Both the position numbers and the translations under genes were made by a program. A model generated the notes under the pieces. That model was not told the DNA's origin and did not search any database. It worked only from the letters and a program-made list of their open reading frames with translations. From positions 2,808,905 through 2,872,904 of the forward strand of contig CAXAMN010021361.1 of the NCBI GenBank assembly GCA_963970005.1: a stretch of 64,000 bases of DNA. Direction: 5' to 3'. Origin of the DNA: Durusdinium trenchii (lineage: Eukaryota; Sar; Dinophyceae; Suessiales; Symbiodiniaceae). Positions 34,901 to 45,371 of this stretch are shown here, one piece after another (the first letter of the stretch is position 1; every line of letters starts with the position of its first letter).

Positions 34901-37575
34901 ATTTGTTATAATGACACATTTCTTCTTGGTGATGTTTATTATTAATCTTATCAAAACTACTGATTGAATACAATACCTTAGACTTGTTATAATTATTGTT
35001 TATATTGATACAAGCCTGTTTTAACTTATATAACAAAATTAGGTGACTCTATATACATACCTATACCTGCCCGAGTTGGATTATATCTATCATAATGGAT
35101 GGTTATAGAAACTACCTTTTAAATGTTAGATTTGACCTTGAAGCCTCAATCTGTTCTATTTGAAGTAGTATTTCTTTTACACTATCTGATCTAAAGCTTT
35201 ATTCAAGTCATCTTCATTATGAATGTTGAATCTTGTTGATGGTAAATTATGATGAATCCCAGACTCACCTATATCACCATCAACATCTTCACCATCATTA
35301 ACATTAGGCTTACTAAACCATGCTTCCGATCTTATGTTGAGTTTCATATTATGCTTTTTTAAAGAAATTCTACAAGTACATAAGGATTGTTGATGTTGTA
35401 TCATTGATAAGCCTTGTTCTCCTTTAAAGTGCTTGTTTATGAGCTTAAGATTATTTGCATATCTGTTAAAAGCTGATTTACCTTTTCTACTCTGAACTTA
35501 TTTTTGATAGCATATGTGGTTAGGGCTTTCTTCATGCCTACAGCCAATGAGATTATCTTATGGTCGTAACTTCTATATTCATTGGTTTTCTTCACTGATT
35601 TCAATTTATGTTTCAATCTGTTTGAGATATCGTTGTTTGTGTTATATCTGAATTGTTTATTGTCAATAACTATTGACTTTAGTTCTGTGTTATCATTTTT
35701 GGTATTTCTGCTTTATCAGTTTTAAGCAAATAATCTATATTTTGTCATAATATAACACTAATATTTTATACATTAACTACTCTTTAAGTGTATATATATT
35801 CAATGAATTTATACTTAAAGATATATTAATTTGTAATATTATGTTATTTTAGGAATTCTTGGGATACCTATTTAAAGAAATATTTGTATTAATATTCAAT
35901 GAGTATATATGAGTATACTTGGGGAAATACTTGTGATGAAGGCAAACATGTCAAATAACTTAGTAGATAACTTAGTACAGCTCAACAATTGGTGAAAAAG
36001 TGCACTTCCACAGCCTGCCGGACTCTTACAAAAAGGGCTCCATGCTAGCTACATACCACTCTACATACCAAAAACACCTTTTTAGAGCAAACGTGGCAAA
36101 CGTGTTTGTTACTAGTTACTTGCATTTATATAATAATGCAATACAACGACTATAAGTATATGCACAAAAAGGGTGTGCAATCCACAGTGACATCCTCCCA
36201 CAAAGAACAAAATGACCCCTCAAATCCCAAGGCATCCCTTAGTATCTTTGTGTATACAGGACAATTCCACACGGATCAGCCACACGGATCTGTGTCGACC
36301 CCGATCCCACTGGACTCCGGACAACCCGGGTGGTCCCCGTCTCCTCAAGGGCGATGCGGAGCTCGTTGAAGAAGACGTGGTGCCAAATCTGTTCGACCTC
36401 CTCCCAGTGCACCACCAAGCCACGCTCGATGGGCACGCGTCGCCGCAAGACACCACGTCGACGGTTCGCCTCCTGGTGACCGGAAGCGACGGTGAGCGGC
36501 TGGGTGAGATGGGTGGAAACAGGGAACAAAGGGAGATGGCAGTAGATGGTGTACACGGAAAGTATTCGAGAGCCAGTAGATGCATTGTATACAATATTAT
36601 GCAATGCTTTCGGCAACAAGGATTGGATCTGGAATCAGCAACAGCTTGTGCACACGAACGCAACGCTCTGCTCTGCTTCAGTTGCAGTGTGCATCCAACA
36701 AAGGTTCCCTGCGATGCTCTCCACGAGGTGACGACTCTCGTCACCTTTCCTCTCGGGCCATCCCGGTCCTCTCCGACATAGGCCGCTTGGGGATTCTGGC
36801 CCATCAACAGGGCAATCTGCGGATGCCGCGGCACGCCAACCACCGAGGGGAACACGATGTCGGGCACCTCGATCGAAGGGATCGCAAAGCATCCATCCCC
36901 ATGCTTTCAGGTGGAAAAGGCCTCCCCTGAATTGAGCGAACAAAGTGGAATCCACCGACTGGCAAAGGGGGGAATTCTAAAGGTGCACCTGACCTCACCT
37001 GACCTTGCGATGCAAAGAATCTTTTTAAACAAAACTGGCCCTTATTTGGGTCGCAAAGCAAGTCACTAGAACCTCACCCTCTGCTGTTTCAGGGTTGGAC
37101 ACCTCTTCCACCAGCGCCGCCTGTCCTGAAAAACATGATTGAAAACTGACAGTTACAGTCACAGTAGCTCAGTAGCCATTTCTTGCATACCGTTCCACTG
37201 CCTGATCTGGCAGTAGCCTTGCCTGTCGCGCTACCCATGGCATTCCACCACGTGCGACCGGGAATCGCACGGTTGAAACCCCGCCGATCGTCCAACGACC
37301 CCATCGATCACACCGACCAGACGGTGAAACACCCGGGTGAATCATGAGGCTCAATGAGAGAATGACCCCCCCTGACTAGAAGTACCTGAGGACTTAGTAG
37401 ATCTTAGTAGGACTTAGGATCCATTCATCATTCCCTCATTTCCGCACCTTTTCCGCAAACGCTGGGAAGAACATGTCTCTCGGCGCTGTGCGGAGCAGCG
37501 CGCCTCATCGCCCGCAAAGCCTGCTTTGGTCATCGCGCTGCCCGTCTCTACGACGACGGGGCGGTGATCTTCCAT
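28975..37575 (-). CDS. divergent actin-like protein, probably ATPase-dead, 11 exons
   Basis: Minus-strand exons: 37504-37575 (ATG at 37573-37575), 36769-36867, 36344-36472, 32516-32602, 31730-31917, 31041-31112, 30563-30595, 29825-29990, 29556-29615, 29219-29353, 28975-29037 (stop TAA). They total 1104 bases, 367 codons plus stop, with every phase matching. The product aligns with actin from start to near the end: [89 protein letters not shown]. The usual length is about 375, so it is slightly short at the C-terminus. In actin, Gln137, Asp154-Gly-Asp157 and His161 drive ATP hydrolysis; here the matching residues are His, DCAA and Arg, and DNG of the first phosphate loop is ETG. I infer a nucleotide-binding-weak actin-related protein; the subfamily is unclear. 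The 33-base exon 7 and last exon are the weakest. Donors: GT 4, GC 3, GA 3. Intron 3 hosts a mobile element. Confidence 0.85.
32731..32758. repeat. CA/TA microsatellite
   Basis: GCACACACACACATATATATATATATG inside intron 3 of the actin-like gene. Confidence 0.75.
33707..33714. repeat. left target-site duplication TTACAAAA
   Basis: Eight bases directly outside the left terminal repeat, repeated exactly at 36026-36033 outside the right one. Confidence 0.55.
33886..34058. repeat. hairpin with 34-bp arms
   Basis: Arms 33886-33919 and 34025-34058 are inverted copies with one mismatch (core GTTTACTCACCAAAGAGTCT). The 105-base loop holds a third, partial copy (ATCCTGACAGAGTCTTTGG). The structure lies just inside the left end of the AT-rich element and marks the switch to AT-rich sequence. 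Confidence 0.8.
34263..35720 (-). pseudogene. relic of a protein-primed-type family-B DNA polymerase (N-terminal part)
   Basis: Several minus-strand frames, joined only by frameshifts, carry the marks of the N-terminal and exonuclease region of the DNA_pol_B_2 family found in Polintons/Mavericks, polinton-like viruses and linear plasmids: a [10 protein letters not shown] block, a Cys pair HICRYC, then [29 protein letters not shown] and YQEHKPCGY. Frame breaks occur near 34590 (inside the zinc-finger-like part), near 34353 (a stop after CGYM, with the theme resuming in another frame to a stop at 34263), and between the pieces at 34.7, 35.0, 35.4 and 35.7 kb. In the exonuclease-I position the expected Asp of the D-x-E motif is replaced, so activity would be lost. 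No polymerase palm motifs (DxxSLYP, DTD) were seen; the 3' two-thirds is missing. The source, virus-like element or plasmid, is inferred. Confidence 0.62.
36026..36033. repeat. right target-site duplication TTACAAAA
   Basis: Identical to 33707-33714. Because it is AT-rich, a chance match is possible, but its position exactly at both ends supports insertion. Confidence 0.55.
36473..36768. other. intron 2 of the actin-like gene
   Basis: Starts with the non-canonical donor GACCGG directly after ...YVGE and ends CACCAG|G. No other feature seen. Confidence 0.6.
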
Positions 37576-38430
37576 CCGACGACGGTGGCTGCCGCGTCTC
37601 AAGACGCGGCGATGATGGAACGTCCAACGTTCACAACACCACGGCTCGTTCACGGGCAAAGGATAAACATCGAAGCAAGTGATCGAACTGCCTGTAGCTC
37701 GAACAAACGCTTCCGTGTTTGAAAGGGGAAGATGATGGAAGATTGAATATATGGATGTCCCCTCAACTGTCAGCCCCCTGAGCAGCAAGGAGCTCAACTT
37801 ACTACAGTAACTCACTGAGGGGGTGGCCTGTAGCCGGCTCGTGGTTGCAAATGTGATTGTAAGAGATTGTAGGTCAAGTTCTCACTTGTTCAGTTTGAGT
37901 CCAGGCTTGATCCCTGCACAAAGGCGCCAAACCTCTCAACGATTGCAGCAGCCAACCGTCGGCAGTCAGCATGTGGGCCATCAGCCACTGGGCAGAAACA
38001 CGACCATGCGGTTCTTCGTCAACACTGAAGAAACAGCATGCCTTTGTTTCCGGTATCTGACTTTATCTTTTTTGATTTTTTTGTATCATTGTTGGCGATC
38101 CATGTCCAGGGTGAACGCAGGCAAAAAGAACATAGAAATTCCGCACCACCGGTCGGGGAAGGGGTTATATATGGTTATATAGAGTCATATACACGCTAAG
38201 TCCCCATGGCCACCCGAAGTGCGTGACACCAGTGAGGTTGAAAAACAACTCTCAGTGCGAAGCTCGCAATGTGGTATTGGGGTGTCTCTCAGCCCATCTG
38301 CATACTGAAACCCATCTGAAACCCAAGTCCTACTAGCGTAGTAGTAAGGCCAGGAGCCCCTAGTAGCGTCCTTGCTCCTATTAGCAATGAAACCCAAGAC
38401 CCTGACTCTATCGGCCTTCACGACTGTCAC
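37576..38430. other. upstream of the actin-like gene; CTAGTAGC repeat copy
   Basis: Presumed promoter and intergenic region of the actin-like gene. At about 38326-38392 it holds a cluster of CTAGTAGC-family units (AAGGCCAGGAGCCCCTAGTA), the fourth copy in the window. No TATA-like or other recognisable promoter motif could be distinguished from the common TATA microsatellites. Confidence 0.45.
38326..38392. repeat. CTAGTAGC-family dispersed repeat, copy 4
   Basis: Shares AAGGCCAGGAGCCCCTAGTAGC and CCTTGCTCCTA-TAGCAA wording with the 4.4-kb copy. Units face both ways. Confidence 0.65.
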
Positions 38431-38505
38431 TCACTCCGTGTGCAGCGATCTGGTCCAAGCGCCCGCGCTGGTGCGCACGTTCAGCTCCGAGACGTAGCTG
38501 AATTC
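38431..38505 (-). CDS. probable (terminal) exon, function unknown
   Basis: A CCACAG|G acceptor opens EFSYVSELNVRTSAGAW then TRSLHTE and TGA at 38431-38433, 25 codons in phase 0. A GTGACA donor overlaps the stop, so it may be internal. Alternating hydrophobic residues suggest beta strands. Confidence 0.4.
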   Translation of the reverse strand, partial: EFSYVSELNVRTSAGAWTRSLHTE

Positions 38506-39039
38506 CTGTGGATCCATGGAGAGTCAGTGGGTGGCTTAGCCTTGAGGTTGGTGGAGAATGTTCTCCTCCCTCGCATTCATTCACATGCTGCCAAATCATT
38601 GGAAAAATCCAAGCCCCTTAAATAAGCACCTGCCTTCCAAACACATTGACCAAGAACCTCCTTGAATCACATCGACCAAGACCCTGGATTAAACATGGAA
38701 TAAAGCACAAAATGACCAAAAGACCAGTTATATACATTATAATCTCCGGTTTTCGGTGAATTTCTATTTGCCCTGCTGGGCGCTTCACCACCTTCAGCCC
38801 CCCCCCCCACAGCGAGGTCCCGCCGTTTTCAATCCGCCCGCCTCGGTGCTTTGGCTGGAATCCAACCGTCCCACCTGAAGACTCGGCTCAAACGTTGGCA
38901 GGACGGCAGTGGGACCACTTGAAGTGGGACCTTAGTTTTCTTCTCCGGCGGGGCTATTTGATGCACTTCTATGATCTGATCAAACGTTGTTATATAATGG
39001 TTTTCGGTCTGCCTGGTCTGCCCCCATCTCTGTCTCTCT

Positions 39040-39145
39040 CTCTCTCTCTGACATCTCAAGCTGCATCGGACAAACTTGCGAGCTCGGACATTGGTCGGCA
39101 CATCAGGCGCCCGCACGAAGACGGGGGGTGTCTCGCCCACACGGG
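39040..39145 (-). CDS. possible exon, function unknown
   Basis: The minus strand reads VFVRAPDVPTNVRARKFVRC next to a TC/GA microsatellite. Coding-like but with no firm borders. Confidence 0.22.
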
Positions 39146-39597
39146 GTTGATCCTGGGACGGTCACAGTGGATCCTGTTTTTGTTGTAGCTGTGGTTCTCA
39201 GTTACGTGTCCATCCTTGGCTAACTAACCTCAACCCTCACGCCCACACGCATGCACTCAGCAGAAGTCAATGATCTTATGACCCTGTGACCCTTCACATC
39301 ACTACCTCACTGCGTCCGAGCTGCACCGATGGGCGTCAAAAAACGCAGAATCACCTCAGTCCGGTGCCAGCAGCTTGGAGCCGAAAACCGGAGAGACTCG
39401 AAAAGAGGGACTCTCAGCTACCTGCTGCAAGCGCGAAAATCATGAAGTCGGAGGGTGCCTGGCATGAAGGAAAGAGTCCGGCAGCCTTGTAAGACTCGAT
39501 TAAAGATCCCCCGTGAACCTGTGATCTCATGGCACTTATGAGGATGTACATCTAGTGTGCGCATCTTGTGCGCAAAGGCAACATGTGTTGTATTAAG

Positions 39598-39722
39598 TGT
39601 ATAATAATATATACATATGTATATATATATATAATATAATATATATATACGTTTTTTGTATACATGCCTACTTACATACAATAGAGAGGGAGAGAGGGAG
39701 AGAGAAAAATATATATATATGC
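39598..39722. repeat. TA microsatellite cluster
   Basis: Two long TATATA tracts with a GAGAGGGAGAGA purine run between them. Confidence 0.8.
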
Positions 39723-40804
39723 ATGTATATGTGCAATTATGCGGATAGGCCGCGCCGCATAGGTGTCATTCTACGTGTATGCATGCAAATGGAGTTCCAC
39801 TGTCGGAGCCCTTTCTCAAAGCGCCTCTCCGGCTGCGAGTGCGGCGCGAATGCTGGGCAAGAGTCGGATGCCCATCCTCAGCACATCCACTCAGTGACAG
39901 TCAACACGAGAGGCTGAGATGCAAGAATGGGGAGAAGCCTATGCAAGTTCCGTTCTGCAACCGATGGGGAGGAATTTTCGGGCATCCCACTACTAAAAAG
40001 TCAAAGACTCCACACGGTTTCGGGATCGCCAGTTGGGGTGGCAAAGTTTGATTTTTGCCCAATAAGACCAAGCAAAGGCTAGCTGCTAAGCTGCTAAGCT
40101 TTACATTGAAAAACACTTAAATACATTTGAAGTATATATTAAAGGAAAATTATAAAGTATTCTGCACTACTCCTGATTTACCCTACTTTCTCACTTGACT
40201 TGTCACATAAAAGCAAACGCAGCTTGACCTCCTTAGGCCTGGCCTGTTAAAAAGTCCTGTCAACGATATCTCCCAGAAAGCTTTGCTCAACCGGTAATCC
40301 GCACGAAGCTGGCTGAGCTCACCGGCTTTTGAGAGGCGTTTTGGCATACGAAAAAGCACCTGGGCTGCTGCAACCTCTTCCCAGCTGCATTAGGTATCCT
40401 AGTTGAATGCCGTCTGCTCAACAGCCAAACTTCTGGTATAGAGAAATTTCAAAATTACACTACTATCTAACTTATTTCCTTGATGCAATGACCAGCACCC
40501 TCAAGAGCCATTCCAACTCATTCCAACCACATCCGCCTGTCCAGCACTCCAGCTTCACATCCCATTCCACCCATTCCACCCGTCCACGGTGCTTCACCCT
40601 CGTGGCCGCGGCCCGCAGGTTCCAGGGCCGAGCACTCTAGCCCAAAGTGTGGATGTTGAATCCGACTCATCCACCTCGCCAAATGTGAAGGGTCTGGGCT
40701 TTCAGCACACCGTGGTCTCTAAGGTCGGCTTAAGCTTCCGGGTAGTAGATTAGATGGTCTGGACTAAGCTACATAGTCAAGTCACTCATCGTGTCGACTG
40801 TGCG

Positions 40805-40872
40805 GAACAAATATATATATATATATACACGATTATATACGTATGTATATACAGTGTGTATATATATATATT
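40805..40872. repeat. TA microsatellite
   Basis: ATATATATATATATA tracts with GTATATACAGTGTGTATATA. Simple sequence. Confidence 0.75.
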
Positions 40873-40914
40873 ATACAACGTTCGCAATGTTTACTGATTC
40901 ATACTCGCATATGA

Positions 40915-41037
40915 TCACTGTGGCATCACGATGGTAGCCCTTCTGGTGTGACTCAAATTTGGAGATGCCTCCTTTTCGCGTAGCGGCGTAGCAGCGCTCG
41001 GCGCCGAGTTGGGCCACCGGGCTCGGAAAACACGGGC
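40915..41037 (-). CDS. probable exon, function unknown
   Basis: After GCCGAG|G the frame reads ARVFRARWPNSAPSAATPLR, EKEASPNLSHTRRATIVMPQ and TGA at 40915-40917 (41 codons, phase 0). Coding-like upstream residues (ERRALPFDAE) suggest the exon may start further out. Basic and Ala/Pro-rich; no family recognised. Confidence 0.35.
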   Translation of the reverse strand, partial: ARVFRARWPNSAPSAATPLREKEASPNLSHTRRATIVMPQ

Positions 41038-41367
41038 CTCGGCGTCGAAGGGCAGTGCTCGTCTCTCGGTCCAGGGATGATCATCTACGATCATCTAAAT
41101 CATTCTAATATATTCTAATTATAATTAAATCTGTCTGGTGCACCCACACGTGTGGGTGGTGTTTGTTTGACCCTTTGCCCCTGACGATGCGATGTTCCAG
41201 TCACCACCGTCACGAAACCTGTTGACACCCGGTGGAGGGGGTGGTGCCCAGGTGGTGCCGTGGTTGAGCCCGAGTCTGTGGACCCCAAGGTGCTCAGTGA
41301 GCTGTCCCGGCAGTCTGGCTCTGAGCATGGGCCGGTCTGCTGAGCAAACAAGGAGCATAGCTACACT

Positions 41368-41461
41368 CCCTGGAGCTAACATCGAAGTGGATGTCATGGC
41401 CTCTTGGAAGACCATGTTCCTCTACAATACAGGGTTTTCCACTTCCATGTTAGTTCCAGGG
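41368..41461. repeat. hairpin, 24-bp arms
   Basis: CCCTGGAGCTAACATCGAAG-TGGA at 41368-41391 pairs with 41438-41461 (22 of 24 bases), loop 46 bases. Could be a tiny foldback element; no duplication of the target is evident. Confidence 0.65.
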
Positions 41462-42165
41462 GGAGTAATTAATTAGTTTAAGGACCAAACAGGTGTGAGA
41501 GCAACACGGTGTGAGAAAGTACAAAGACCGGTCTCCTTCCAATGAGGATCTTGAATGCAGGCCGGCCCTGCCTGAGAGTACTGGACAAAGGGCACAAAAT
41601 TAAACAAACAACTCCACCCAACCAGACTTTAATCACTGGATCGCAAACATCAACTTTATTCAGCAACAGCTCCCCATCAGCTCCCGTCAAACCCACAAGT
41701 TCACAAGTTCAATCATTGACGCGAGTAATGTTCCTCCCGCTCAACATGCCTGTCATCCTCTTGAGCACAGTGACCTTCCCCCTTCTAAAACCTGCAAAAA
41801 CTCGGGGATTCTGTGCTCCAAAGCATTCCAAAATCGAGCTCCAACAACTGTTCATAGGCCCCCTGAGAGACTGAGAGAGAGAGAGAGAGAGAGCCTTGGA
41901 GAAAAAAAAACACCCACACGAAAACGCTGCTACCCAACAGCAACTCGCGCACCTCTTCCCGCACCTCAGCCCTTCCACATATTAGTGGGGGCATTTGTCC
42001 GGCATGCCACATGACTTATGTTATGTGACAAGCCTGACTCTATAAATTGTATATCAGATAATATATATATATTTATATATATGAAATAAATATTAAATAT
42101 TGTTCTATGACCTGAAAACAAAAGCAGCTCTTACTGGCTCCTACCCTAACTGACACTCGACTTCC

Positions 42166-42310
42166 TCACCCAGAGAAACCCACCGCTCCGCAGCCGAGCT
42201 GCGTCACCGCTAGGCGCAGGAGCTTCAGCTCAGCACAGCAGTGGGCGATGTCGCGCCTGGGGCGATGCGTGGAGAACCGCCCAAGCACACCGGGAACGAA
42301 TTGGTGGCGC
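42166..42310 (-). CDS. probable terminal exon, function unknown
   Basis: A GAAAG|G acceptor opens RHQFVPGVLGRFSTHRPRRD, IAHCCAELKLLRLAVTQLGC and GAVGFSG, then TGA at 42166-42168. Basic first half and amphipathic helix (ELKLLRLAVTQL) later. The codon use is clearly gene-like. No family recognised. Confidence 0.45.
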
Positions 42311-42319
42311 CTTTCATGA

Positions 42320-45300
42320 TTCATTTGGATTGGAATGCAAGGCGCCCCCAAACCCCCCAAACCCCAGTGGCTTTTGGTTGAGATGTTTTCTGGCCGAGGG
42401 GGCCGACGGGTTTTGGAAAGCCTTCTTCTTTGGACACCCACATCTTCAATCACCCAAAGAGTGTGGAAAAAGGACCGGTCATGTGACGCATGTGACACAT
42501 GTAGCATGTGTTCGTGAGTCTGCCGGACTGGATGTTTGGGGAAATGACTTCGGTTTCAACGATTCGTGGATGATCCCCTACTTGGAGCAGTTTCCTTTCA
42601 AGAAAACAGCAAGGAAACGTGTGAGCCCATGTGAGCTTGTTGGTTTAGTCCAGCAGCTCCTCTCAATAGGCACCCCGCAAACCACTCCTTAGCTATCCTT
42701 AGCTGTAAGCCACTGCAAGCGTTTAGTGAAGGTTGCTATCTTCCGGGGTCTCTAACACCCCAAGAGCACCCATTAACACCCTAACTATTAGTCTCAAAGA
42801 TGTCCACTTTTAACATCGAGTTTGTGTGGCATGTCCGCCGAGTTTGTGGGCGATCGTTGCATTGGGAGTGCTAATGGGTTGGCTATGTCAATGTCAATCA
42901 AGCTCGAGCCAAGAAGTATACAGCGTCCAACGCCAACCTTTTGGAACTTTAGAATATCCGTGAGTATCCCCTTGGACCTGTGTCTTAATAGGAACCAGAG
43001 CATCTTTGGGGTGATTGCGGCCCAAAGTTGAGGTCACTCAGGTTCAGCCTTGCGTTTTCCAACTCAACTCACACCACGTCAACTGATTAAGGGCAACTAC
43101 AGTTTTGACTTGTGACTACTTTTGAGATGTCTATCAACTTATATACACCCCGGCTCGCTACCATAACATGGAAGTGGGAAGCCTCTGTTCGCAAGAGGAA
43201 CTACTGTACTCTTCTCAGGGGCCATTGTCCAATTCCATGTGATGTGTGTTTGGAGGTCTGCGAACTCTGGCATGTAGGCTTTGATAGGCGTTGTGGTCGT
43301 TTCTTCGGTCAATACCACATGTTTATATCATAGTCCTGGTCTATGTCTCTACCTTCTGCAAAAACACAAAACCCATCTGTTTTGGTCTGGTTGCTTCTTC
43401 CTAAGTGGCCGCACTCGAACAGCTGCTCCAGGTAAGGCAGCACCTGGAGCGGGCTTCACCGCTCCCCGGCTCGCCGCGGCGGGCCCAACGGAGGTTCATG
43501 GTTTATGTTGGCAATGGGGCACCCCAAAAAAGCTGCACGCCAAAACGATACTAGCCGATGTATATTAATTTATGTATATATATATATTATTTTGTGCGTG
43601 TACTGTACTAGCGCAGTAAGGGCAAGTGCATGGCACAGCGCCACTGAAGAAAAGTCAATGCAGGCCAAGGAAAGTCAATGAGTAGGCTGGAAGTTTCCAT
43701 GGCACAGCCTGTTTCACCAGCATGGCAAACTCAATCAAACTACTCATCATCAATGCTAGGCCCTGCTAGGCCCCTAGGCACAGCAATGAATTCTATCAAT
43801 GTCATACCAACGTGCACCAGTTTGGCTCAAATGACTATAGGGAAGTCCCAACACCTCCAGGTTTTAAAGAAGGCGACTGACAAAGACTCGTTTCTCAGGC
43901 GGCTCAAGGCCCGAATTACACCCCTTGAGCGGTACTTGAGTCCCAAATGTTTTGATAGGGCGAATGCTCCAATCATTTCCAATCGATGCTTTCCCGATCG
44001 ATTGGAGTTAAATGGTCACATAAGTGCAAAGCATGGGCTGACTAACTTTGGGGGCATACATTCCCTGCGCACATATTGTTGATACATCGACTTGATCGAG
44101 AGACATTGACTTCAAGGCGTAAGATGCAAAGGTATCCGAATGTGAAAATGTCAAAACATGACGAAAAACAACATTCAAAAAACGGAAAGGGACTGTTGTT
44201 GATGTCAGGAAAAGTGAGATTGACTGAGGTTGAGTGAGATATGCCGTTTAGTCGATGTCTTTCCCACCCCTGAAGAGCCGCTGATCCGCTGTAACAGCTC
44301 CTCATCTCCGAGAGTCCTCCAAGGCGCGTGGGGATGTCCAATGCAATCATCGGTCTTGAAGAGACCCTCCAAGGCCATGGCCTCACGAGAAAAGGCGTCC
44401 AAAGCCACACCTGAAACCCGACCCCTCTTAGGTTCTTGGAGGCTGCGAGAAAGGACCACCATAGATTGGCTCAACCTGCTTGGCACCTCAAACTCTCGAG
44501 TTGGAGAAGAATTGCCCCAACTCAGTGGCTTTTGTGTGGGACAATGGCCCCTCAATGATGCAAGCCCATCATGCATCATACACTAACTATCCCCACTCTA
44601 TGCAGTCCATTACGCCAAGCACCTTGCTGAAAAGCTTGCTCCTTTCAGCTCGCCACCAGGCACCCCGCCCGATCCCACAAAGCTTCTTCTCCGCGGCATC
44701 CGCTCCTTTTCTCCAAGCCCCGACGGCGACGGCACCGTGCCCGTGGCTCCGCGGCTCCGTTCGGCGCACTCCGCGGTCCACGTGGTCAGCCTCAGGTGGA
44801 GCGGAGAGATGGAAGGCGGAGGAGTGGCCAGGGTGGCTGTGCTCCCTACCAAGTGCAAAGCACATCACGGTGCGTACAGTACATGCCAAGTCCAAATCCA
44901 CCCTACATTCCAACTAACATGGAATCCCTTGTTTATATAAAGGAAAGGCGTCTTCCAAGGCCATTGTCCACTTCCAAATGAATCAGAGTGTGTAACGGGG
45001 CACATCGAAGCTAAATCTCGAAACATCAGCATCGGGCACCACCCAAATCTACATGAGCCAATTGACAACGAAAACAATTTGTATAAAACCCTGCAGAGTC
45101 TTCGTGTCTTGTCAAGTTGGCATATCCTGGCGAGCGCGCAGCGCGTTAAAGGCACAATATTTTCTCAGGACTGTTTGGTAGAAAACAGCGGCTGCTGCGC
45201 TTTTCTCGGATAACCACGGCCGCCCGCTTCGGCGCTCCCGCTTCGCCGCTTGAGCTCGGGCGCCTCTATGCGCTTCTGTGGGTGACATGGTCGAAAGGTC

Positions 45301-45371
45301 CAAAGTCGTCGGCCTAGGCCTTGGCCATTGGAGCGGCCACCGTAGTCCGAATACGATTGAAGTCAAAGTCT
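42320..45371. other. no gene supported
   Basis: GC-rich patches near 43420-43500, 44640-44830 and 45170-45340 are open on both strands, and some minus-strand pieces could be exons (for example MNLRWARRGEPGSGEA near 43480), but none has convincing borders. A TATATATATATTA run lies at 43574-43590. Confidence 0.3.

Larger units (their letters stand above)
33715..36025. mobile_element. AT-rich terminal-inverted-repeat element in intron 3 of the actin-like gene
   Basis: The left end from 33715 (CAGAACGGCAGGCCCTGGAA...) and the reverse complement of the right end from 36025 (GAGTCCGGCAGGCTGTGGAA...) match over about 40 bases. The core GTGCACTTT-TCACCAATT is shared, with 27 identities in positions 6-35. 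The element is flanked on both sides by TTACAAAA (33707-33714 and 36026-36033), an 8-bp target-site duplication. Base composition inside, from 34.1 to 35.95 kb, is strikingly AT-rich against the host. It contains a decayed DNA polymerase B relic on the minus strand and a 34-bp-arm hairpin near the left end. An 8-bp duplication and a CAG start would suit hAT-type mobilisation, whereas the cargo points to Polinton or virus-like DNA; it may be a defective composite. Confidence 0.65.

Noticed and set aside
34100-35950. AT-rich block as a mitochondrial or plastid DNA insertion
   Set aside because: No organelle gene was recognised, whereas polymerase-B motifs and terminal inverted repeats are present. 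Organelle plasmids remain a possible source.
37169-37304. A minus-strand frame with [13 protein letters not shown] resembling the actin block after the YVG motif
   Set aside because: The exon at 36344-36472 carries the true block ([14 protein letters not shown]) in phase and in the right order, so the similarity upstream is chance.
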